Assembly: GCA_035687255.1 (NCBI GenBank)
Contig: DASRYI010000289.1
Span: 1-26,024, forward strand
DNA from: JAKEHA01 sp035687255
GTDB lineage: Bacteria > Krumholzibacteriota > Krumholzibacteriia > WVZY01 > JAKEHA01
Length of the DNA: 26,024 nucleotides
Direction: 5' to 3'
The position numbers and the translations under genes were made by a program. This document shows positions 1-5,994 of this stretch, piece after piece; within the stretch, counting starts at the first letter, position 1; every line of letters begins with the position of its first letter. The notes under the pieces were generated by a model. The model saw only the letters and a list, made by a program, of their open reading frames with translations, ran no database searches and was not told the origin of the DNA.

Positions 1-184
1 GTGTGGCCGGCACGGTTACCACCGTGTTGCCCACCTTGTCCACGCGCGTCGCAAACCCCTTCTCCTTCGCCCACGCCAGCAGGTGCTCGCGGATCTTTTC
101 TTCGTGACGCGACGGACGCGGAATCGTGCGAATGCGGTCGAAATGATTCCACAGATGCTTTGGCTCAAGATTCTGAATAGGCAT
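1..184 (-). CDS. pepD: Aminoacyl-histidine dipeptidase (PepD-type, M20 family), N-terminal part only
   Basis: This is the first 61 or so codons of a minus-strand gene that runs off the left edge. The start ATG at 182-184 follows AAAGGTGA a few bases upstream. The N-terminus reads as a family hallmark: LEPKHLWNHF, then IPRPSRHEEKI, then WAKEKGF and VGNTVV. This matches the opening of PepD / cytosol non-specific dipeptidases, which hydrolyse Xaa-His and other unblocked dipeptides in the cytoplasm using two metal ions. The metal ligands lie beyond the window edge, so catalytic competence cannot be judged. An upstream hairpin (209-250) separates it from the lipoprotein gene, so it is probably transcribed on its own. 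Confidence 0.85.
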   Translation of the reverse strand, partial: MPIQNLEPKHLWNHFDRIRTIPRPSRHEEKIREHLLAWAKEKGFATRVDKVGNTVVTVPAT

Positions 185-208
185 GTCTCACCTTTCTATG
201 ACGGCCCC

Positions 209-250
209 AAAACGAGCGCGCCCGACGCGCGGTGAAGCGGCCGGGCGCGC
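209..250 (-). terminator. Hairpin terminator after the lipoprotein gene
   Basis: Perfect 9-base arms GCGCGCCCG (216-224) and CGGGCGCGC (242-250) enclose a 17-base loop. On the minus strand the hairpin is followed by TCGTTTT. It sits 20 bases after the lipoprotein stop and before pepD. The T tract is short, so it may be a moderate terminator. Confidence 0.6.
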
Positions 251-270
251 CATGAATACACGGACTTTTG

Positions 271-867
271 CTAGAACGGGTCGATAACCGAGGCGGTTGT
301 GCTGACGATCACCTGGATCGCCAACCACGCGCGCCAGTCGAAAATCATCGGGTCGCCAACCGATGGGGCCGGCGTCGTCGATCCATTATTGATCGTCAAC
401 GTTAACACTGGATCGCTCCCGTCGAGGAAGTCCTGCAGCGCCGCATTGATCAGGTCGACGCCACCGGACTCGAGCGACGCGGAAGTTTTCTTCCCCAGCG
501 CCGCCGACACCGACTGCGACGTGTAGTTCAATATGGCCTGCGTGTTCCCGTTGTACGTCACCGTGATCGCGCCGGATATCTCCCAGTCGTGCGCCTGGCT
601 GAAACTGGTCACGCCGTAGCTGGCGGATGTGACATGGGCGCCGGTCAGATCACCCTCATCGTACCCGTTGCGGCTGAGAATGTCCCGGATTTCCTGCGCA
701 ATGTTGATGATGACCGGGTTTGTCCACTGCTCGCTGGTCTCGTTCTGCGAGAATTCCGCGGAGGTCTCCCCCGTGATAACGATATCCAGCACCTTGTCTT
801 CATAGCAGCCTGACAGCGCGAGCGGAACCATGCACACCGCCAGAATCGCAAGTGTTCTCTTCATCAT
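271..867 (-). CDS. Lipoprotein of unknown function, partner of the DUF6588-like barrel
   Basis: 198 residues from ATG 865-867, with a purine-rich GGGGGCG upstream. A longer frame continues upstream but overlaps the beta-barrel gene in another frame and has no signal peptide; starting at MMKRT gives a clean type II signal peptide with lipobox LSGC and lipidation at Cys21. The mature part has alternating beta-prone segments (EISGAITVTYNG, ILNYTSQS) and a Thr/Ser-rich middle, and no motif I can assign. It begins 14 bases after the stop of the upstream DUF6588-like gene, so the two are very likely co-transcribed and may act together at the outer membrane. Asp is absent at +2 after Cys (Tyr instead), so outer-membrane sorting is plausible under enterobacterial rules, which may not apply here. 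Function unknown. Confidence 0.8.
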   Translation of the reverse strand: MMKRTLAILAVCMVPLALSGCYEDKVLDIVITGETSAEFSQNETSEQWTNPVIINIAQEIRDILSRNGYDEGDLTGAHVTSASYGVTSFSQAHDWEISGAITVTYNGNTQAILNYTSQSVSAALGKKTSASLESGGVDLINAALQDFLDGSDPVLTLTINNGSTTPAPSVGDPMIFDWRAWLAIQVIVSTTASVIDPF

Positions 868-881
868 GGTGTTCACGCCCC

Positions 882-1832
882 CTAACGGCCCACGTTGCCC
901 AGGGCCAGGCCGAATGAAAAGGTGTCGGTGTTCGCAAGGCTGTAGTCGGCCCACAACTGGCCGGCCACGAAATTGAGCCCCGCGCCGAAGGTGAATCGCA
1001 TGTCGTTCTGGCCGTCGATTTTCAGGTGCACCGGGTCGCCGTTGGTGTCGTCGTAGTCCAGGTCGGTCGACAGCTTCTCCCATGAAAGGCCGGCGTATGG
1101 CTCGAAGGTCATGAATCCAAGCGGCGCGCGCTTGCTGGCCTGTACCTGCAGGAGCAGCGCGTCCGTCTTGCTGAAGTCGCCGCCGCGGTCGTTCTTCCCC
1201 ACCTTGAACGACTGCCAGAGCGCGCCCACGGCCAGGTCGAGCAACGGCTGCTCGCCCATGTACTGCGAGATACTGTGGCGAGCGCCGATACCGAACAGAT
1301 CCAACTTCCAGAAATCGGAGCCCTTGTCGTCGTACGCGGCCCATCGCACCAGCGCCTCCGTGCCGGCGATCGATGAAATGCGAAGCTGCGGGACCAGCAG
1401 GCCGAAGGAGTGCAGGTCAAGCCCGCCGGGAAACGAGTAGGCCGCGCCTCCGTTTCCGGGCACGGTAACCGAATTTCCGTCTCCCACCACGGTGGGTACC
1501 GTCGCACTCGTGGACGGCTGGAAGCCCGATTCCGTGGTCGCGTTGAAGGTGCGATCCTTGTCACCGAAGATAACACCCATCACCGGGACTTCGAGCGACA
1601 CGTGAAAGCTCGACGTCGGAATGTACGCGGAGTAACTGAATGAACTGTTGAGAGTGGCGCCGAACGCATTCACGAGCGGCTGCAGATATCCCACTGCATT
1701 CGAACCCGTGTATAGCGAGACTTGATCCTTGACTGCACTGTCGGCGCCGCCGGCGCCCGCGGCGCCGGCAAGGCACACCGACAACGCGCAACCCACCATC
1801 AGTGCCCGGAAGGTGCGGAAGGGCGCCAGCAT
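882..1832 (-). CDS. DUF6588-like outer-membrane beta-barrel protein
   Basis: 316 residues from ATG 1830-1832, chosen because GAGGAGGA lies six bases upstream and because it gives a Sec signal peptide (hydrophobic stretch up to an Ala/Gly-rich cleavage region near residue 28). An in-frame codon upstream would remove the SD from its proper place. The mature protein is rich in Gly and aromatics in alternating beta-strand patterns. It contains the segments LLVPQLRIS, GTEALVRW, FGIGARHSISQY, DLAVGALWQSFK, LQVQASK and EPYAGLSWE, which I recognise as the pattern of DUF6588 proteins of FCB bacteria. The role is unknown; a surface barrel is the safest call. The C-terminus ends in Asn-Val-Gly-Arg rather than a classic terminal Phe. 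The lipoprotein gene follows 14 bases later. Confidence 0.8.
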   Translation of the reverse strand: MLAPFRTFRALMVGCALSVCLAGAAGAGGADSAVKDQVSLYTGSNAVGYLQPLVNAFGATLNSSFSYSAYIPTSSFHVSLEVPVMGVIFGDKDRTFNATTESGFQPSTSATVPTVVGDGNSVTVPGNGGAAYSFPGGLDLHSFGLLVPQLRISSIAGTEALVRWAAYDDKGSDFWKLDLFGIGARHSISQYMGEQPLLDLAVGALWQSFKVGKNDRGGDFSKTDALLLQVQASKRAPLGFMTFEPYAGLSWEKLSTDLDYDDTNGDPVHLKIDGQNDMRFTFGAGLNFVAGQLWADYSLANTDTFSFGLALGNVGR

Positions 1833-1930
1833 GGGTTCCTCCTCAGAAATGACCACTGCCAGGGAGATTCAGACTGGGAGGCTACCACCCCCCGGCCCGG
1901 AGGCGCAAGGCAATGTGTTGACTGATCGGC

Positions 1931-3265
1931 TTACAGTCGCGTCCGGCTGCGCATCTGCATGGGCTGGCCGGTGGCCGCTACCACGCTGCGCCACAGGTAG
2001 CTTTCGGGATGGATGTGCCGGCGTCCGCGCACCGTGAGTGGAATGGGCACGTGGGTGTAGATGCCGTGCCACAGCCCGATGACGGCATCCGTCTTCCCCG
2101 CCATCCCGGCGTGCACCGCGTTGCGGGCGAGATTATCGCAGAAAATGGCGTCGCTGGCGTTGGCCCCGACACTGCGGATCATGTAGCTGGGATCGATATA
2201 CTTCATCGCGAATGTCAGCTGGCGCGCCTTGAGATAACGGGTGATCTCTTCGCGCAGGTAGACGCCGATATCGTGCGGCACCAGATTGCCGGACGCGTCG
2301 TATTCGCGCGCGCGATCGGGAAAGAACTGCTGGCCGGCGCCTTCGGCCACCACGATCACGGCGTGCCCGTGACGCTCCAGCCGTTTTCCCAGAATGTCGA
2401 GGAACCCGCCCTCGCCGTGCAGATCGAACGGGACTTCGGGCACGAGACAAAAGTTCACCTGCCCGCTGGCCAGGCAGCCGTAGGCCGCGATGAAACCCGA
2501 ATCGCGTCCCATCACGCGCACCAGGCCGATCCCGTTCATGGTGCTGGTGGCTTCGACGTGGGCGCCGTCAATGGCCTGGCTCACCACTTCCACCGCGGTA
2601 TCGAAGCCGAAGCTCTTGTAGACGAACGGGACATCGTTGTCGATCGTCTTCGGGATGCAGATGATGGACGTCATGCGCTTCCGTTTGTGCAATTCCTGCA
2701 CGATGGCATGCGCGCCGCGCAGCGTACCGTCGCCGCCGATGCAGAACAGAATGTCGATGTCCATGTCGATGAGACGATCGACCAGCACGCTGGCGTCCTC
2801 GGCCCCGCGGGATACGCCCAGCAACGAACCCCCTTCGTTCTGGATGGAGCGCACCGTCTCGAAATCCAGCCGCACCGGCGCCAGGCCGTGGGCCGGATTG
2901 ATGCCGCGGAATCCGTAGCGGAATCCCACCACATCGCGAACGCCGTACTGGAAGTACAGCTCGAGCACCAGCGAGCGCATCACGTTGTTGACGCCCGGGG
3001 AAAGACCGCCGCAGGTCACCACCGCCGCGCGCGTGACGGCGGGATCGAAGAAGATGTGTTCGCGCGGGCCGGCGCGCTCCATGAACAGGTCCAGGTTGAA
3101 ATCCTCCGGGCCCTCACCCGCGATCTTGTAGAGAATGCGGGTGCCGTCGGGAACAAAGTGCGCGAGCCCGTCGCCCACATGGGTGGACAGCCCGAGCGGC
3201 GATGGAACCGTGCACGGTCCCAGCGTGGTTACCTGAAATTGTTCGGGGCTCAGTCGGTTGGCCAT
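1931..3265 (-). CDS. pfkA: 6-phosphofructokinase (PfkA family, probably ATP-using)
   Basis: 444 residues. It phosphorylates fructose-6-phosphate at C1, the committing step of glycolysis, in the cytoplasm. Visible motifs: TCGGLSPGVN (84-93, nucleotide loop), GGDGT (177-181), PKTIDND (205-211, with the catalytic Asp), MGRDSGF (252-258, substrate binding) and PEVPF (276-280). In this family Gly at the second Asp/Gly position of GGDG marks ATP use, whereas GGDD marks pyrophosphate use. Here that Gly is combined with Lys in PKTIDND, as in plant and trypanosome ATP enzymes. The N-terminal extension of about 70 residues before the first motif is also typical of that long clade and unlike the 320-residue E. 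coli PfkA. The start is ATG 3263-3265. It follows usp in the same direction after 66 bases. Confidence 0.9.
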   Translation of the reverse strand: MANRLSPEQFQVTTLGPCTVPSPLGLSTHVGDGLAHFVPDGTRILYKIAGEGPEDFNLDLFMERAGPREHIFFDPAVTRAAVVTCGGLSPGVNNVMRSLVLELYFQYGVRDVVGFRYGFRGINPAHGLAPVRLDFETVRSIQNEGGSLLGVSRGAEDASVLVDRLIDMDIDILFCIGGDGTLRGAHAIVQELHKRKRMTSIICIPKTIDNDVPFVYKSFGFDTAVEVVSQAIDGAHVEATSTMNGIGLVRVMGRDSGFIAAYGCLASGQVNFCLVPEVPFDLHGEGGFLDILGKRLERHGHAVIVVAEGAGQQFFPDRAREYDASGNLVPHDIGVYLREEITRYLKARQLTFAMKYIDPSYMIRSVGANASDAIFCDNLARNAVHAGMAGKTDAVIGLWHGIYTHVPIPLTVRGRRHIHPESYLWRSVVAATGQPMQMRSRTRL

Positions 3266-3283
3266 GATCGATGCTCGCCGTTA

Positions 3284-3313
3284 TCTATTAATACGAGCCG
3301 GGCACGAGCCGCG
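3284..3313 (-). promoter_or_regulatory. Weak candidate promoter for pfkA
   Basis: In the usp-pfkA gap the minus strand carries TGGACG, an 18-base spacer and TATTAA, a partial match to sigma-70 elements, about 20-50 bases before the pfkA start. The short repeat CGAGCCG occurs twice in the spacer region. This is suggestive only. Confidence 0.25.
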
Positions 3314-3331
3314 TCCACGAATTATTTGCGC

Positions 3332-3760
3332 CTATTTTCGTGGCGCCCGTACCAGCAGCACGGGTACCTGCGCGCGGTGGCGGACGGGATCGATGGTGGT
3401 GCCGAGCACGATGTCCTTGAACAGGCGGTGGCCGTGGCTGGCCATGGCGATGAGGTCGCACTGCTCGGCCTCGGCGACGCGGAGAATTTCGGCCGGAGGA
3501 TCGCCCGCCGCCAGTTGCGCGGAAACCTGCAGCCCCTCGGCCGCCAACCGCCGGGTAAGTTGCGCAAGGTAGTCGCGGTCGGCCAGCATTTCCTCGGATT
3601 CGGCGAGCTTCAGCTGATCGAAATGCCGCGCCGCCCACCCGTCGGCGACGTGCAACAGCAACAACTCGGCCCCGCACATGCGCGCCAGCCCGGCCACGTG
3701 CGGGACGAGCGCCTCATCGGCAGGTCCGTTCTCCAGTGCAACCAGGATCTTTCGGTACAC
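3332..3760 (-). CDS. Universal stress protein (UspA family)
   Basis: 142 residues, a single Usp domain of normal length. It opens with the classic beta1 strand YRKILVALE and closes with DLIAMASHGH, then LGTT and PVLLVRAP. The usual ATP-loop pattern G-x2-G-x9-G-S/T is only partly kept: GHRLF has Leu where the second Gly is expected, while the final Gly-Thr remains. ATP binding is therefore uncertain. The start is GTG 3758-3760, three bases after the mntH stop, with GGGGTGA overlapping that stop, so translation is probably coupled to mntH. The third place in an mntR-mntH-usp unit suggests it is made with manganese import during stress; its specific partner is unknown. Confidence 0.88.
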   Translation of the reverse strand: MYRKILVALENGPADEALVPHVAGLARMCGAELLLLHVADGWAARHFDQLKLAESEEMLADRDYLAQLTRRLAAEGLQVSAQLAAGDPPAEILRVAEAEQCDLIAMASHGHRLFKDIVLGTTIDPVRHRAQVPVLLVRAPRK

Positions 3761-3763
3761 CTG

Positions 3764-5143
3764 TCACCCCGTGTGCCAGAAACGACCAATCACGCTGCTC
3801 AGGCCGAAGGTATCGGCCAGGAGTTTCACATTGAGCCCGATGATCACAATCGATGTGACCCACGCCAGCACGTTAACCCACATGGGATTGACGAAACGAC
3901 CCATCTTATGCCGGTCGGCCGTGAACATCACCAGGGGTACCACCGCGAACGACAGCTGCATGCTGAGAATCACCTGGCTGAAGATGAGCAACTGTGCCGA
4001 TCCGGTGTCGCCGTAAAGCGCGGTGACGATGACGGCCGGAATGATCGCGAGGGCGCGTGTGATCAGCCGGCGCAGCCACGGACGCAGGCGGATGTTGAGA
4101 AACCCCTCCATGACAATCTGCCCGGCCAGGGTTCCGGTCAACGTCGAATTCTGCCCGGAAGCGAGCAGTGCCAGCGCGAACAGGACACTGGCGATGGGAA
4201 CTCCCAGCATGGGGCTCAGCAGCTTGTACGCGTCCTGGATCTCAGCCACGTTGTGCTCTCCGCGCGTATGGAACGTGGCGGCCGACACCACCAGAATGGC
4301 GCCGTTGATGAACAACGCCAGCATCAGCGCGGTGCTCGAATCGATGGTGGCGAACTTGATGGCCTCCGCCTTGCCCTCGTCGGTCTGCTCGTACTTGCGC
4401 GTCTGCACAATCGATGAATGCAGGTAGAGGTTGTGCGGCATCACGGTCGCGCCCAGGATTCCGATGGCCACGTACAGCATCTTCGTGTTCTTGACGATTT
4501 CCGGGTGCGGAAGGAAACCCGACATCACGCCGCCGAACTCCGGGCGTGAGAAGATGATTTCGGCCAGGAAGCACACCCCAATGGAGGCGATGAGTGAGAT
4601 CACCAGCGCTTCGATGTATCGGAACCCGCGGTTCTGGAGATACATCACCGCCAGCACGTCCAGCGCCGTGATGCACACGCCCCACACCAGCGGGATGTGG
4701 AACAGCAGATTGAGCGCGATGGCCGATCCGATCACCTCGGCGAGGTCGCATGCGCAGATGGCCACCTCGCACAACAGCCAGTGCATGATGGCAACCGGGC
4801 GCGAGTAATGGTCGCGACAGGCCTGCGCCAGGTCGCGGCCGGTCACGATGCCCAGTTTCGCGGAAAGCGACTGCAGGAGAATCGCCATCAGGTTGGAGAT
4901 CAGGATCACCGAGAGCAGCGTGTAGCCGAAGGCCGAGCCGCCGGCCAGCGACGTGGCCCAGTTGCCGGGATCCATGTACCCCACCGCCACCAGATAGCCC
5001 GGTCCGGAGAAGGCGAGCAGCTTGCGCCAGAATCCGAAGTGCTTCGGCACCGCGATGCTGCGATGAACCTCCGAAAGACTCGGTGTTCCCGCCGGCAGTC
5101 GCCACCCGCGCGCGCGCCGGACGTGTTCGGGATCGCTGTTCAT
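3764..5143 (-). CDS. mntH: Nramp-family Mn2+/divalent metal transporter
   Basis: 459 residues with about eleven hydrophobic segments, the length expected for bacterial MntH. Proton-coupled import of Mn2+ (and Fe2+) across the inner membrane is the family role. The signature metal-site residues are present: DPGN at 58-61 in TM1 and MPHN at 235-238 in TM6, the latter followed by LYLHSS. An N-terminal cytoplasmic stretch of about 40 residues with several basic residues precedes TM1. The ATG (5141-5143) overlaps the mntR stop as ATGA, showing translational coupling to its likely regulator, and usp follows after three bases. Regulation by the upstream DtxR-family protein through the palindrome at 5819-5832 is likely. 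Confidence 0.95.
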   Translation of the reverse strand: MNSDPEHVRRARGWRLPAGTPSLSEVHRSIAVPKHFGFWRKLLAFSGPGYLVAVGYMDPGNWATSLAGGSAFGYTLLSVILISNLMAILLQSLSAKLGIVTGRDLAQACRDHYSRPVAIMHWLLCEVAICACDLAEVIGSAIALNLLFHIPLVWGVCITALDVLAVMYLQNRGFRYIEALVISLIASIGVCFLAEIIFSRPEFGGVMSGFLPHPEIVKNTKMLYVAIGILGATVMPHNLYLHSSIVQTRKYEQTDEGKAEAIKFATIDSSTALMLALFINGAILVVSAATFHTRGEHNVAEIQDAYKLLSPMLGVPIASVLFALALLASGQNSTLTGTLAGQIVMEGFLNIRLRPWLRRLITRALAIIPAVIVTALYGDTGSAQLLIFSQVILSMQLSFAVVPLVMFTADRHKMGRFVNPMWVNVLAWVTSIVIIGLNVKLLADTFGLSSVIGRFWHTG

Positions 5144-5826
5144 GTCGTGACCCTCACATCCGCGGCCGCGTCCCGGCCGACGGTGAATTCCTGTGTGTCT
5201 ACGCGCACCACCAGCGATCCCCCGAACGGCTCGACACGGATCACGACGAAGCCCGTACCGGGGAACAGGCGCCTCTCGCCGAGATACCGGAGCAGTTCGG
5301 GATCTCTATCGTCCACCTCAACCACCACAACCGATTCTCCCTCGTTTACCGACAGGAGCGGTCGTGCGGTCGCGCGCTTGACGGTGCCATCGCGCGCGGG
5401 AATGGGCGCGCCGTGCGGGTCCACGGTGGGATACCCCAGCGCGTCATCGATGCGGTCTTCGAGGTCCTCGGAAATGACGTGCTCGAGTTTCTCCGCTTCT
5501 TCGTGCACGCGATCCCAGGGCACACCCAGGGCTTCAGCCAGATACTTTTCAATCAGGCGATGGTGCCGGACGATTTCGGCCGCCGCCATTTCTCCGCTGC
5601 GCGTCAGCTGCGCACCCTGGTACGGCTCGTATGTGACCAGGCGCAGTTCCGCCAGCCGCTTGACCATGGCGGTCACCGAGGGCGCCGCCAGCGACATGCG
5701 CTCGGCAATGGCGGAGGTCGTGGCCCACTCCGCCCGTTCCTCGATTTCGAAGATGGCCTTGAGGTAGTTCTCCATGGACTGGGTCAGCGGTCCCCCCTTC
5801 CACGTATGCCGGAAAGAATTAGCCAT
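5140..5826 (-). CDS. mntR: DtxR/MntR-family metal-dependent transcriptional repressor
   Basis: 228 residues: winged helix (about 15-80), metal-binding dimerisation domain (about 85-155, with the DtxR-like segment HGAPIPARDG) and a C-terminal FeoA/SH3-like domain (about 156-228). Aligned by eye with DtxR, the ancillary ligands are His89, Glu93 and His108 and the primary site has Glu112, Glu115 and His116. Glu112 replaces the DtxR Cys102, as in MntR, but the position of MntR Asp8 / DtxR Met10 is Asn20. The start taken is ATG 5824-5826, which sits inside a palindrome and behind a TAATAT -10 box with no SD, so a leaderless message is likely. An internal Met18 is the alternative start. It overlaps mntH by four bases, so Mn-responsive control of its own unit is the natural inference. 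Confidence 0.9.
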   Translation of the reverse strand: MANSFRHTWKGGPLTQSMENYLKAIFEIEERAEWATTSAIAERMSLAAPSVTAMVKRLAELRLVTYEPYQGAQLTRSGEMAAAEIVRHHRLIEKYLAEALGVPWDRVHEEAEKLEHVISEDLEDRIDDALGYPTVDPHGAPIPARDGTVKRATARPLLSVNEGESVVVVEVDDRDPELLRYLGERRLFPGTGFVVIRVEPFGGSLVVRVDTQEFTVGRDAAADVRVTT

Positions 5827-5832
5827 AGCTAA
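5819..5832 (-). promoter_or_regulatory. Putative MntR/DtxR operator overlapping the mntR start
   Basis: The sequence TTAGCCATAGCTAA has 5-base arms TTAGC/GCTAA around four bases, resembling the TTAGG...CCTAA half-sites of DtxR-family operators. It covers the mntR ATG and abuts a minus-strand TAATAT (-10) at 5833-5838. Binding here would block the promoter. A second, weaker palindrome (AGTC...GACT, 5838-5853) is centred 20 bases, about two helix turns, upstream. Confidence 0.5.
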
Positions 5833-5994
5833 ATATTAGTCTATTGCATGACTCATTCCTGATCAAGCCCTCTCCCGGAGATTTTTTGGAACCGGCGGGG
5901 TGTCTTCCCCGTCCTACTCCACAACACGGAGCCTCCCCACGGCGACGATATGATCGGCCGGCCCGCCGGGGTCGCCGGAATCCCGAGGAGAACC

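Noticed and set aside
868..1344. Upstream extension of the lipoprotein frame
   Set aside because: It overlaps the DUF6588-like gene in another frame and would bury the lipoprotein signal peptide inside the protein.
1931..3265. Pyrophosphate-dependent phosphofructokinase
   Set aside because: The diagnostic GGDD is GGDG here; the Lys in PKTIDND alone does not imply PPi use.
2009..4417. Very long open frame on the plus strand opposite pfkA, usp and mntH
   Set aside because: It spans three recognisable minus-strand genes, has a His/Arg/Gln-rich composition typical of a GC-rich antisense shadow, and shows no domain.
5949..5954. TATGAT as a -10 box for the DUF5916 gene
   Set aside because: No acceptable -35 element is found 16-18 bases upstream.
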